From: BOG-933 sp037147415
GTDB lineage: Bacteria > Pseudomonadota > Alphaproteobacteria > Azospirillales > Azospirillaceae
Reading direction: 5' to 3'
Length of the DNA stretch: 64,000 nt
Assembly (NCBI GenBank): GCA_037147415.1
Contig: JBAWVF010000001.1
Location: forward strand, 15,402 to 79,401
Below the pieces are notes generated by a model. The model was given only the letters and a program-made list of their open reading frames with translations, had not been told where the DNA came from and made no database searches. The translations under genes were made by a program, and so were the position numbers. Of the stretch, positions 16,528 through 25,655 are shown piece by piece. The stretch's first letter is position 1; each line of letters begins with the position of its first letter.

Positions 16528-18021
16528 TCAAGTGTTCTTGTCTTGATGGGCGCCATGGGAGAGGCCCGCTCCACCGCTCGGTTGAGAGGGCTGCATCACA
16601 TCGGTGATATCGGAACGCCAGCCGCCGCCCAGCGCCTTGAACAGCCCGACCACCGCCTGAAGCCGGGAGATGCGGACCTGAACCTCGGCGTCGCGCGCCT
16701 GAAACAAGGTGCGCTGGGTATTCAGCATGGTCACGATATCGACCAGCCCAGCCTTGAACTGAGCGGTCGCAATCTCGAAGGCGCGGCGGGCGGTCGAGAC
16801 GGCAAGCGCCTGCGCCTCTTCCTCCTCCGCGGTTTTGCGCACGGCGATCAGCGCGTTCTCGACATCGGAAAAGGCCGAAACGACGGCTTTACGATAGGTC
16901 TGCACCAGCTCGTCATAACGACCGAGCAGGCTTTCCTCTTCGCCTTCCAATGCGCCGCCGTGGAATATAGGCTGACTGATCCCCGCCGCCATTGAATACA
17001 GCAGGTTGCTGCCGTGAAGCAGCGTGCTCAGCGCCAGACTTTCAAAGCCGGCACGGGCGGTCAGGGTGATGCTTGGAAACAAAGCGGCTTTGGCGGCGTT
17101 GATGTCGGCATTGGCGGCCACTAAATTGGCTTCGGCGAAACGAACATCCGGTCGGCGCGCCAACAAGTCCGAAGTCAGTCCGGGAACCACCACCGGTATT
17201 TTGACCGCCGAGAGCGGTTCCAGCGCAACCCCGGCCTGTTCGGGCAGATGCCCGACCAGCACCGCCAGCGCGTTCTGTTGCTCGCGCAACTGTTGCTCCA
17301 ACGGCGGGACCGCGGCGCGCAAACCGGCAACCACACTTTCCTGTTGGGCCAAATCAAGATCGGTTGCCGTGCCGAACTTCACCCGATCCCGAATGGCGGC
17401 CAGCAAATCTTCGGTGTTGGCAAGGTTGGCGCGCGCCACCGCCAGCCGGTCCTGAAGCCCGAGCACGGCGAACCAACTATTGGCGACCCCGGCCTGAACC
17501 GTCAACGCCACGGTCTGACGATCGAAACGGCTGGCTTGCGCCGCCGCCGCCGCCGAAGCCCGGGTTGCGGCGTTCTTGCCCCAGAAATCGAGTTCGTAAC
17601 TGGCGTTGATCGTCCCGGTGTAAATGGTTTGCGGCTCCGCCGGCTTGGCCGACGCGCCCGAACCGCCGCTAAGGCTGGGCTGTAACTGACGGTTGGCGTT
17701 GCCGGAGGCATCCAGCGCCGGCAAGAGCGAGGCCCCGGCAATGCGGGCCTTGGCATCGGCCTGCCGCACCCGGGCGACCGCTGCCGCCATGTCGAAATTG
17801 GCCTTTTCCGCCTCGGCCATCAGCGTATCGAGGCCGCGGGAGCCGAAGCTGCGCCACCAATCCGCCGCCGGCCACGCCTCTTTCGCAGCGGACACGGCGT
17901 CTCCGTTAGACACGGCCCATTTCGCCGGCATCGGAGTCTCCGGCCGTTTGAACTCCTCCCCGACGCTGCACCCGGCCAGAGCCAGCAAAGCAATCCCGAG
18001 CCCGCTTACACGCTTGATCAT
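16528..18021 (-). CDS. Outer-membrane efflux lipoprotein, NodT family
   Basis: A 497-residue TolC-like channel subunit (OMF). It has a lipoprotein signal peptide with lipobox ALAG-C (Cys18), then the NodT/OprM start VGEEFKRPETPMPAKW. Two OEP repeats contain the long coiled helices (ARVRQADAKARIAGASLLPALDASG; PDVRFAEANLVAANADINAAKAALFPSI, written here in parts of the alternating pattern) and the RRPDV motif. Last gene of the MdtABC-like operon. Its ATG overlaps the stop of the upstream permease (ATGA). A 10-residue N-terminal extension is in frame, but the signal peptide starts at this ATG. Confidence 0.92.
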   Translation of the reverse strand: MIKRVSGLGIALLALAGCSVGEEFKRPETPMPAKWAVSNGDAVSAAKEAWPAADWWRSFGSRGLDTLMAEAEKANFDMAAAVARVRQADAKARIAGASLLPALDASGNANRQLQPSLSGGSGASAKPAEPQTIYTGTINASYELDFWGKNAATRASAAAAAQASRFDRQTVALTVQAGVANSWFAVLGLQDRLAVARANLANTEDLLAAIRDRVKFGTATDLDLAQQESVVAGLRAAVPPLEQQLREQQNALAVLVGHLPEQAGVALEPLSAVKIPVVVPGLTSDLLARRPDVRFAEANLVAANADINAAKAALFPSITLTARAGFESLALSTLLHGSNLLYSMAAGISQPIFHGGALEGEEESLLGRYDELVQTYRKAVVSAFSDVENALIAVRKTAEEEEAQALAVSTARRAFEIATAQFKAGLVDIVTMLNTQRTLFQARDAEVQVRISRLQAVVGLFKALGGGWRSDITDVMQPSQPSGGAGLSHGAHQDKNT

Positions 18022-21000
18022 GCTTCCTTCTCTCTTCGCTTGCGGCGCCATTCCGACAGCCGGGCCAGCCAGACATACACCACCGGCGTGGTGTAGAGCG
18101 TCAGGAATTGCGACACCAGCAAACCGCCGACAATCGCAATCCCGAGCGGCCGGCGCATCTCGCCCCCCGCGCCCGCGCCGATCGCCAAAGGCAGAGAGCC
18201 GAGCACGGTCGCCAGCGTGGTCATCGTGATCGGGCGAAAGCGCTGGCGGCAGGCTTCAAAGATCGCCGCCTCCGACGACAAGCCCTGCTTGCGCTCGGCG
18301 ACGATCGCGAAATCGACCAGCATGATGCCGTTCTTCTTGACGATCCCCATCAACAGAATAACACCGATGATGCTGATAATGCTGAGATCGTAGCCGGTCA
18401 CCATCAAAGCGAGCAAGGCGCCGATCCCGGCCGACGGCAGGGTCGACAAAATGGTCAACGGGTGAAGCGTGCTCTCATAGAGAATGCCGAGCACGATATA
18501 GATCGCCAGCAGCGCCGCCCCGATCAGAATCGGTTGATTGCTCAGCGACTCGGCAAAAACCTTGGCATTGCCGGCAAACTCGGTGTGAATGCTGTCGGGC
18601 AGACCGACCTCAAGCCCGACCTGCCGCACCAGTTCGGTCGCGCGGCCGAGCGCCACTCCGGGCGCCAGATTGAAGCTGACGGTCGCGGCCGGAAACTGGC
18701 CCTGGTGCGTCACCGAAATCGGCGCGGTATCGGGGGTGAAGCGGGCGATCGTACTCAACGGAACCAAGGTCCCGTCGCCGGCCGGAACATGAAGCTTGTT
18801 CAAAGCCGCCGGATTCTCCTGATCGGCCGGGTCCAGCTCCAGAATGACATGGTACTGGTTGCGCCGGGTATAGATCGTCGAGACTTGGCGCTGAGCAAAG
18901 GCGTCCTGAAGCACGTTATCGACCGTCTGCATGTCGATGCCGAGCCGAGCCACGGCGTCACGATCGATCGTAATCGAGACCCGGGCCGCCGCGGCGTCCT
19001 GGTCGCTCGAAACATCGGTCAGCTCGGGCGTGCGTTTCAATTGCGCCAGGAAGCGCGGCGTCCAGGCGCGCAGCTCCTCCAGCGACTCGTCCCACAGCAC
19101 GAACTGGAACTGCGCCTTGCTCATCCGGCCGCCGACCCGGATATCCTGAGCCGGCTGCATGAACACTGAAACGCCTTCGACCCGGCCGAGCTTCGGGCGC
19201 AGGCGGTTGATCACCTCGTCGGCGCTTTCGTGGCGAACCCCGATCGGCTTCAGGCTGACGAACATCCGGCCCTGATTGCCGGTCGAAATCGGTCCGCCCG
19301 CGCCGATGAACGAGCCGAGTCCCTCGACCGCCGGGTCGGCCAGCACGATACGAATCACCTTTTGCTGACGCTCGGCCAAGGCGCGAAACGAGCTGTCGGT
19401 GCGGACCTCGGTCACGCCCATGATCAAGCCGGTGTCCTGGGGCGGGAAGAAGCCCTTGGGCACGACGCCATACAGATAAATGGTCAAGAACACGGTTCCC
19501 AGGGTTACCGTCAGCATGATGACCCGGTGGCGCATGACCGGCTTTAAGCCCGCCAGATACAGCCGCTCGGTCCCGGCGAACACCGCCTCGCTGAACCGGA
19601 CCAGCCATCGAGTCCGGGGCGCCCGCCCGCGCGCCATCATGTGCCCGTAAAGGCAGGGCGTCACCGTGATCGAGACCAGGGCGGAGACCGCGATCGCCAC
19701 GGTCAGCGTCACCGCGAATTCGCGGAACAGCCGGCCGATAATGCCGCCCATGAACAGCAGCGGAATGAAGACCGCAACCAACGACACGCTGATCGAGATC
19801 ACGGTGAAGGTGATTTCCTCGGCGCCCTTGATCGCCGCGATCAGGGCGTCTTCGCCGCGTTCGATATGACGGGTGATGTTCTCGATCATCACGATAGCAT
19901 CATCGACCACGAAGCCGACCGAGATCGTCACCGCCATCAAGGATATGTTGTTGAGGCTATAGCCGAGCAGCCACATCGCCGCGAACGTTCCGGCCAACGC
20001 CAGCGGAATCGTCACGCTCGTCGCCAGGGTCGGGGTAACGCGCCCGAGCGATACCAGCACCACCAGCACCACCAGCGCCACCGTCAGCATCAAGGTGGTC
20101 TCGACATCGGCAAGGTTGGCGCGAATGGTTTGGGTGCGATCGCTGACCACGGTGACTTTGGTCCCGGCCGGCATCCAGGCTTCAAGCTGCGGCAATTGGG
20201 CCTTGATCCGATCGACCGTATCAATGACGTTGGCCCCGGCCTGCTTGAACACGATCACCAGGATCGCGCGTTCTCCGTTGAACCAAGCGGCGAGCCGGGA
20301 ATTCTCGACTCCGTCCACCACCGAGGCGATCTGAGAAAGCCGCACGATCGCCCCGTCCTTGGTGCGCAGGATCAAGGGTTGATAGTCAGCCGCGCTCACC
20401 AGCCGGTCATTGACGCCGATGGTCAAGGACTGACCCGGTCCGTCGAAGCCGCCCTTCGGCATGGTGACGTTGGCAGCGGCCAGCGATGCCCGCACATTTT
20501 CGAGACCGAGCCCGGTCGCGGCCAGCGCGCCCGGATCGACCCGGACCCGGACCGCCGGCTTTTCGGCACCGCCGACGGTGACCTGTGACACGCCCTCGAT
20601 CCGCGAAATACTCTGAGCGATAATCGTATCGGTCGCGTCGTACATCCGGGCGGGGCCTTGGGTCTCCGACGACACCGCCAAAATCAGGATCGGCGATTCC
20701 GACGGATTGGCCTTGCGATAGGTCGGCGGCATCGGCAGATCGGACGGCAAATCCCCGCTGCTGGCATTCAAGGCCGCCTGAACATCGCGCGCCGCGCCCA
20801 CGATATCGCGGTCGAGATCGAACTGAATCAAGATGCTGGCCGAGCCCTCCGAACTGGTCGAGGTCAGCTCCGCCACGCCGGCAATCGCTCCCAGCCGACG
20901 CTCAAGCGGCGCCGCCACCGTCGCCGCCATCGTGGTCGGGTCGGCACCGGGAAGCTTGGCCTGAACCGAGATGGTGGGAAAATCCACCGTCGGCAGCGGC

Positions 21001-21104
21001 GCCACCGGCAAAAAAACAAACGCCACCGCTCCGGCCAGGAACAAGCCCAGCGACAGCAAAAACGTCGCCACCGGCCGTCGAATGAACAGTTCGGAAAAGC
21101 TCAT
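18018..21104 (-). CDS. RND efflux permease (MdtC-like second permease)
   Basis: A 1028-residue inner-membrane exporter. It begins MSFSELFIRRPVATFLLSLG and has twelve membrane segments. Proton-relay residues are ISVGFVVDDAIVMIENI (TM4) and LMGIVKKNGIMLVDFA (TM10). Its close resemblance to the second permease at 21.8-24.9 kb, and the gene order adaptor-permease-permease-OMF, fit an MdtABC-type pump that works as a mixed permease trimer. A 20-residue in-frame extension upstream was rejected because MSFSELFIRRP is the family N-terminus. A hicAB module on the opposite strand separates it from the first permease by 703 bases, so it may need its own promoter. Confidence 0.92.
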   Translation of the reverse strand: MSFSELFIRRPVATFLLSLGLFLAGAVAFVFLPVAPLPTVDFPTISVQAKLPGADPTTMAATVAAPLERRLGAIAGVAELTSTSSEGSASILIQFDLDRDIVGAARDVQAALNASSGDLPSDLPMPPTYRKANPSESPILILAVSSETQGPARMYDATDTIIAQSISRIEGVSQVTVGGAEKPAVRVRVDPGALAATGLGLENVRASLAAANVTMPKGGFDGPGQSLTIGVNDRLVSAADYQPLILRTKDGAIVRLSQIASVVDGVENSRLAAWFNGERAILVIVFKQAGANVIDTVDRIKAQLPQLEAWMPAGTKVTVVSDRTQTIRANLADVETTLMLTVALVVLVVLVSLGRVTPTLATSVTIPLALAGTFAAMWLLGYSLNNISLMAVTISVGFVVDDAIVMIENITRHIERGEDALIAAIKGAEEITFTVISISVSLVAVFIPLLFMGGIIGRLFREFAVTLTVAIAVSALVSITVTPCLYGHMMARGRAPRTRWLVRFSEAVFAGTERLYLAGLKPVMRHRVIMLTVTLGTVFLTIYLYGVVPKGFFPPQDTGLIMGVTEVRTDSSFRALAERQQKVIRIVLADPAVEGLGSFIGAGGPISTGNQGRMFVSLKPIGVRHESADEVINRLRPKLGRVEGVSVFMQPAQDIRVGGRMSKAQFQFVLWDESLEELRAWTPRFLAQLKRTPELTDVSSDQDAAAARVSITIDRDAVARLGIDMQTVDNVLQDAFAQRQVSTIYTRRNQYHVILELDPADQENPAALNKLHVPAGDGTLVPLSTIARFTPDTAPISVTHQGQFPAATVSFNLAPGVALGRATELVRQVGLEVGLPDSIHTEFAGNAKVFAESLSNQPILIGAALLAIYIVLGILYESTLHPLTILSTLPSAGIGALLALMVTGYDLSIISIIGVILLMGIVKKNGIMLVDFAIVAERKQGLSSEAAIFEACRQRFRPITMTTLATVLGSLPLAIGAGAGGEMRRPLGIAIVGGLLVSQFLTLYTTPVVYVWLARLSEWRRKRREKEA

Positions 21105-21122
21105 GGCGGACCTGCGGGCGTC

Positions 21123-21151
21123 TTGCCCGAAGGACGAATTCGTCCTACACT
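21123..21151 (+). promoter_or_regulatory. hicAB promoter with embedded palindromic operator
   Basis: TTGCCC (21123-21128), 17-base spacer, TACACT (21146-21151). The spacer is almost entirely a perfect 16-bp palindrome, AGGACGAATTCGTCCT (21131-21146). This is the classic layout for autorepression by a toxin-antitoxin complex. The same 71-bp interval must also serve as the leader of the minus-strand permease gene. Confidence 0.6.
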
Positions 21152-21175
21152 TCGTGAACAGCAACGGGGATGCCG

Positions 21176-21367
21176 ATGAACAGTGATCAGTTTGCCCGGT
21201 TGCTTATGAAGCAGGGTGTCAAAGTGCTCGATAAAGAAGGTAGCGGGCATAAGGATTTGTTCAATCCGGCTAACGGCCGATGGTCCCAAATACCGACCCA
21301 TGGTGGACGCAAGCAGCTTGGAACCGGTCTCGTCAACAAGATCATGAAGGATTTGGGCCTTAAGTAA
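21176..21367 (+). CDS. hicA: HicA-family mRNA interferase toxin
   Basis: A 63-residue double-stranded-RNA-binding-fold toxin expected to cleave mRNA. It shows the family pattern: MNSDQFARLLMKQGVKVLDKEGSGHKD with catalytic His25, then a basic IPTHGGRKQLGTGLVNKIMKDLGL C-terminal half. The ATG at 21176 follows GGGG; an ATG two codons upstream (21170) is also possible. The antitoxin gene follows after 12 bases. The pair lies on the plus strand, between two minus-strand efflux permease genes. Confidence 0.85.
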   Translation: MNSDQFARLLMKQGVKVLDKEGSGHKDLFNPANGRWSQIPTHGGRKQLGTGLVNKIMKDLGLK

Positions 21368-21379
21368 AAGGACACCGCC

Positions 21380-21805
21380 ATGCAGGACTATCCGTTCGAC
21401 CTGACTCCCGACGACAACGATACGCTGCTGGTGACCAGTCCGGACTTTCCGGAATTGACCAGCTTCGGCGACAACCGCGAAGACGCTTTGATTCACGCGG
21501 CCGAAGCGCTGACCGCGATCATCGAAACCTATATGGAGCGCGGTCTTGCCATACCGCCGCCCGGCCCGGCTGCCGGTCAGCCGACGATCAGGCTGTCGAC
21601 GCTTACCGTTGCCAAGGTGGTGCTTTACAATACGATGCGGGTCTGCGGCGTCAGCCAGCTTGAGTTGGCTAGCCGGCTCGGTTGCGATCCACGCCAGATC
21701 CGGCGCATGCTCGATCTGCGCAATGCCAGCCGCATGGACCGGCTGGATGCGGCCCTGGCCGTGCTCGGCAAATGCCTGAGCGTTGACGTTCGGGATGCGG
21801 CTTGA
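21380..21805 (+). CDS. hicB: HicB-family antitoxin with C-terminal helix-turn-helix
   Basis: A 141-residue antitoxin. The N-terminal partial-RNase-H-like domain has the HicB features: YPFDLTPDDNDTLLVTSPDFPELTSFGDNREDAL and an AEALTAIIETYMERG helix. The C-terminal HTH (CGVSQLELASRLGCDPRQIRRMLD) should bind the palindrome in the promoter. AAGG lies eight bases before the ATG. Its stop falls two bases from the convergent stop of the first permease. Confidence 0.87.
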   Translation: MQDYPFDLTPDDNDTLLVTSPDFPELTSFGDNREDALIHAAEALTAIIETYMERGLAIPPPGPAAGQPTIRLSTLTVAKVVLYNTMRVCGVSQLELASRLGCDPRQIRRMLDLRNASRMDRLDAALAVLGKCLSVDVRDAA

Positions 21806-21807
21806 TC

Positions 21808-24800
21808 TCATGGCGCCAGCTCCACCCCCTTACCGTCGTCCCCCCGGCGCCGGGTCAGGCGCGCCTTCAGCCGGTCCATCGCCAGATAAATCACCGGGGT
21901 AGTATAGAGCGTTAGAACCTGACTGATCAGCAATCCCCCGACGATGGCGATGCCGAGCGGCCGGCGCAACTCGGCCCCGGTGCCTTGGTCGAACGCCAGC
22001 GGCAGCGCTCCCAGCAATGCCGCCATCGTAGTCATCATGATCGGGCGGAAGCGCAGCATCGAGGCCTGATAGATCGCCTGTTCCGGCGCCATGCCGCGTT
22101 CACGCTCGGCCTGGAGTGCGAAATCAATCATCATGATCGCGTTTTTCTTGACGATGCCCATCAACAGCACGATTCCGATCAGCGCCACCAGCGACAGATC
22201 GTTACCGGTCACCATCAAGGCCAGCAGCGCGCCGACCCCGGCCGAAGGCAGCGTGGTCAGAATGGTGAAAGGATGGATGGTGCTCTCGTACAGCACACCG
22301 AGCACGATATAGATCACCACCACCGCGGCCAGGATCAGCAGCGGCTCGCTTTGCAGCGACGAGCGGAATTCGGCGGCATCACCGCTGTAAGCGCCGATCA
22401 AAGTTGCGGGCACGCCCAGCGCCCGTTCGGCGGCATCGATCGCGACCATGGCATCCCCGAGCGAGGCCCCGGGCGCCAGATTGAAACTGATCGTCACCGC
22501 CGGGAATTGCGCCTGATGCGTGACCGCCAGCGGCACCCGCTCGCGGTCGAACGTGGCAAAAGCACTAAGCGGAACCAATGCACCATTGGTTGAACGGACA
22601 TGGATCAATCCCAAAGTATCGAGGCCGATCTGAAACGCGGGCGAAACCTCCAGGATCACATGGTACTGATTGACCTGACTGAAGATGGTCGAGACTTGGC
22701 GCTGACCAAACGCATCATAAAGCGTGTCGTCGATCGCCTGCGACTGAACCCCCAGTCGTGACGCCTGATCACGGTCGATCCGGATGCTTGCTTGAAGCCC
22801 TTCGGTTTCTTGATCGGTGGTGACATCGGCCAGACCGGGCAGGACCGAAAATGCCGAGACCAGCCGGGGCGCCCACTCGGCCAGTTCCTCGCCATCGACA
22901 TCGGTCAGCGTGTATTGGAACTGGGTGCGCGATTGACGCGCGCTGATCTGAATGTCCTGCGCCGCCTGCATATGGACGGTGACGCCGACAATATGCGCAA
23001 CCCGCTCCGATAAACGCGCCATGATTTCCGTCGCAGACGACGCGCGCTCTTTGCGCGGCTTCAGCGCCACCGTGACCCGGCCGGTGTTCGGCGTCGGATT
23101 GACGCTACCGGCACCGAGAAACGCCGCCACTCCGGCGACATCGGGGTCATGACGCAGCGCCTCGGCGACTTGCTCCTGAAGCGCACTCATCGCTCTGAAC
23201 GAGATATCGTCGCGGGCATCCAGCGTACCGATGATCAGGCCGGTATCCTGCGACGGTAAAAAGCCCTTGGGAATCACGATGTAAAGCGCCACCGTCGCCA
23301 CCAGCATCGCCAGCGCCACCAGCAAGGTGACCTTCCGGAAGCGCAGGGCCAGGGTCAGACTCCAGCCATAAGCCCGGCGCATCGCCTCGAAAAAACCGCC
23401 CGACTCACCCGCCTCATGCGGCGGCGCCGCCTTCAGCATCCGGCCGCACATCATCGGGGTCAGCGTCAGCGAAACCACCGCCGAAATCACCACCGCCAGC
23501 GTCAGCGTCAGCGCAAATTCACGGAACAGTCGGCCGACGATCCCGGTCATGAACAGCAGCGGAATGAACACCGCGATCAGCGACACCGTCAGCGAGACGA
23601 TCGTGAAGCCGATCTCGGTCGCGCCCTTGAAGGCCGCGGCAAGCGGCTTTTCCCCGGCTTCGATATAGCGGACGATATTCTCGATCATGACGATGGCATC
23701 ATCGACCACGAAGCCGGCCGAAATGGTCAATGCCATCAACGATAGATTATCGAGGGTAAAGCCGCACAGCGCCATCGCACCGAAGGTACCGACCAGCGAC
23801 AACGGCAGCGCCACGCCGGGAATGATCGTCGCCCGGCCCGAGCGCAAAAACAGAAAGATCACCAGAATCACCAGGGCGATGGTAATCAACAAGGTGAATT
23901 CGACGTCATGGACCGAGGCACGGATGGTCTGGGTTCGATCGACCAGCACCGAGAGCGTTACCCCGGCCGGCAATATCTTGGTAATCGCGGGCAAGCGCTC
24001 TTTAATCCGGTCGGCAGTCAGCACGATGTTGGCGCCGGGCTGGCGCTGAATATCCAGAATGACCGCGGGGCGACCGTCGCTCCAACCGGCGACCCGCAGA
24101 TTCTCGACCGCCTCGACCACATCGCCGACATCGCCGACCCGGATCGGCGCCCCCGTCCGCCACGCGATGATGAGCGCACGGTATTGCTCGGGCTCGGTCA
24201 GGCGATCGTTGACTCCGATGGTTTGTGACTGGTGCGCGCCGTCGAAGCTGCCCTTCGGCAAATCGACGTTGGCGCGGGCCAGCGCCGAGCGCACATCCTC
24301 CAGGCTGAGCCCGTAACCCGACAGCCGCGACGGATCGATCCGGATTCGCACCGCCGGGCGTTGCCCGCCCTGAATCATCACCCGCCCGACCCCGCCGATC
24401 TGGCTGAGCTTTTGTGCGAGCAGAGTATCAACCACGTCGTTGAGCCGGGTAATCGGCAAGGTCTCGGAGGTGACCGCCAACGTCATGATCGGCGGATCGG
24501 CCGGGTTGACCTTGGCATAAGTCGGCGGATAGGGCAGATTGGGCGGCAGCACGCCCCGGGCGGCATCGATTGCGGCCTGCACATCTTCGGCACCGACATC
24601 GATATTCTTGCCCAGATCAAACTGAAGCGTGATCGCGCTCATGCCGTAAGAGCTGGTCGAGGTCATCGACAGCAGCCCCGGCACCAAGCCGAATTGGCGT
24701 TCCAGCGGCGTGGTGATCAGCGAGGCGATGGTGTCGGCGCTGGCTCCCGGCAACTGGGTGCTGACCTGAATCGTCGGGAAATCGACCTGCGGCAACGCCG

Positions 24801-24903
24801 ACACCGGCAGCATCCGATAGCCGAGCAAACCCGCCAGCACCACCGCAAACGCCAGCAGCCACGTCGCCACCGGCCGCGCGATGAAGGGTGCGGAAAGATT
24901 CAT
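21808..24903 (-). CDS. RND efflux permease (MdtB-like first permease)
   Basis: A 1031-residue inner-membrane exporter, starting MNLSAPFIARPVATWLLAFAV. TM4 carries ISAGFVVDDAIVMIENI and TM10 LMGIVKKNAIMMIDFA, so the proton pathway is intact. The two long periplasmic domains align along their whole length with the other permease of this operon. Its ATG begins only 4 bases after the stop of the higA antitoxin gene, so its translation and transcription are probably tied to the higBA module. Substrates of this class include bile-salt-like compounds and antibiotics; the specific one here is unknown. Confidence 0.93.
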   Translation of the reverse strand: MNLSAPFIARPVATWLLAFAVVLAGLLGYRMLPVSALPQVDFPTIQVSTQLPGASADTIASLITTPLERQFGLVPGLLSMTSTSSYGMSAITLQFDLGKNIDVGAEDVQAAIDAARGVLPPNLPYPPTYAKVNPADPPIMTLAVTSETLPITRLNDVVDTLLAQKLSQIGGVGRVMIQGGQRPAVRIRIDPSRLSGYGLSLEDVRSALARANVDLPKGSFDGAHQSQTIGVNDRLTEPEQYRALIIAWRTGAPIRVGDVGDVVEAVENLRVAGWSDGRPAVILDIQRQPGANIVLTADRIKERLPAITKILPAGVTLSVLVDRTQTIRASVHDVEFTLLITIALVILVIFLFLRSGRATIIPGVALPLSLVGTFGAMALCGFTLDNLSLMALTISAGFVVDDAIVMIENIVRYIEAGEKPLAAAFKGATEIGFTIVSLTVSLIAVFIPLLFMTGIVGRLFREFALTLTLAVVISAVVSLTLTPMMCGRMLKAAPPHEAGESGGFFEAMRRAYGWSLTLALRFRKVTLLVALAMLVATVALYIVIPKGFLPSQDTGLIIGTLDARDDISFRAMSALQEQVAEALRHDPDVAGVAAFLGAGSVNPTPNTGRVTVALKPRKERASSATEIMARLSERVAHIVGVTVHMQAAQDIQISARQSRTQFQYTLTDVDGEELAEWAPRLVSAFSVLPGLADVTTDQETEGLQASIRIDRDQASRLGVQSQAIDDTLYDAFGQRQVSTIFSQVNQYHVILEVSPAFQIGLDTLGLIHVRSTNGALVPLSAFATFDRERVPLAVTHQAQFPAVTISFNLAPGASLGDAMVAIDAAERALGVPATLIGAYSGDAAEFRSSLQSEPLLILAAVVVIYIVLGVLYESTIHPFTILTTLPSAGVGALLALMVTGNDLSLVALIGIVLLMGIVKKNAIMMIDFALQAERERGMAPEQAIYQASMLRFRPIMMTTMAALLGALPLAFDQGTGAELRRPLGIAIVGGLLISQVLTLYTTPVIYLAMDRLKARLTRRRGDDGKGVELAP

Positions 24904-24907
24904 AACG

Positions 24908-25231
24908 TCACGCCACCGTTACCGAAACCGCGCCTTGATCATGGGTTTGACGATCAACCACGATGCTAACGTTATGTCCGAGTCTCGTTAAAAAACGCAT
25001 GAGACGATCGGTCGAAAATCCACTGATCCGACCTCTCAGTAAGGCCGAAACTTTGGCCTGATCCACCTCCAACAATACAGCCGCATCCTTTTGAGATAAC
25101 CCCCTGGCACGAATGATATCCGAAATAGCATGAACCAGATCAGCCTTTGCCAAATCCTGATCCGGATCAGGTAAGCCGAGATCGGCAAATACATTGCCGC
25201 TTCCGGGCATTGATGTCGCATCTTCGTTCAT
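24908..25231 (-). CDS. higA: HigA-type antitoxin (XRE/HTH_37 family)
   Basis: A 107-residue DNA-binding antitoxin. The helix-turn-helix reads ADLVHAISDIIRARGLSQKD-AAVLLEVDQAKVSALLRGR, followed by FSTDRLMRFLTRLGHNVSIVV, the standard HTH_37 ending. The order toxin-then-antitoxin is the higBA arrangement. Its ATG overlaps the toxin stop (ATGA). Its stop is 4 bases before the permease ATG. Confidence 0.86.
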   Translation of the reverse strand: MNEDATSMPGSGNVFADLGLPDPDQDLAKADLVHAISDIIRARGLSQKDAAVLLEVDQAKVSALLRGRISGFSTDRLMRFLTRLGHNVSIVVDRQTHDQGAVSVTVA

Positions 25232-25605
25232 CAGATTCTCCCCGAGCGCGTTCGATGTAAATTCTCGGCATAGGCAAGGCGTCGAGTGATCAGGTCTATT
25301 TCAACTTTCGGGGTCTCACGGCCAATCTTGGATTTCTTCTTGAAGGCATGAAGAACATAAACAGCTGTGGCAAAGCGCACGGTATAAACGGCGCGGTAAG
25401 TATCGCCTCGATAATCTTCAATTACCTCCAGCACACCGGCCCCGCCATAGCCCTTTAATGGCACCGCGGCATCAGCTTTACCGCCCTTTTGAGCCAGCAA
25501 TAGCGCGGAACCGACATCGCGTCGAACCGCCGCCGGGAATTCTCGCAGCTCCTTCAAAGACGGTCCGATCCACTCCAACGGTTTCAGATGGTCAACCGCA
25601 CCCAT
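25231..25605 (-). CDS. higB: HigB/RelE-type toxin (phage Gp49-like family)
   Basis: A 124-residue toxin of the Gp49-like RelE superfamily. Features are LKELREFPAAVRRDVGSALLLAQ, DAAVPLKGYGGAGVLEVIEDYRGDTYRAVYTVRF (in two strands) and YVLHAFKKKSKIGRETPKVEIDLITRRL. These members block translation by ribosome-dependent mRNA cleavage. It lies 50 bases downstream of the efflux adaptor gene and overlaps higA, in the same direction as the operon. Confidence 0.86.
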   Translation of the reverse strand: MGAVDHLKPLEWIGPSLKELREFPAAVRRDVGSALLLAQKGGKADAAVPLKGYGGAGVLEVIEDYRGDTYRAVYTVRFATAVYVLHAFKKKSKIGRETPKVEIDLITRRLAYAENLHRTRSGRI

Positions 25606-25655
25606 GATCTAACCTTATGCCAAATCTGGCAAATAGCAAACGAGAAAACGGGCGA

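Noticed and set aside
18108..20588. Long plus-strand open frames
   Set aside because: Antisense to the second RND permease, with the same Arg/His/Gln-rich artefact composition.
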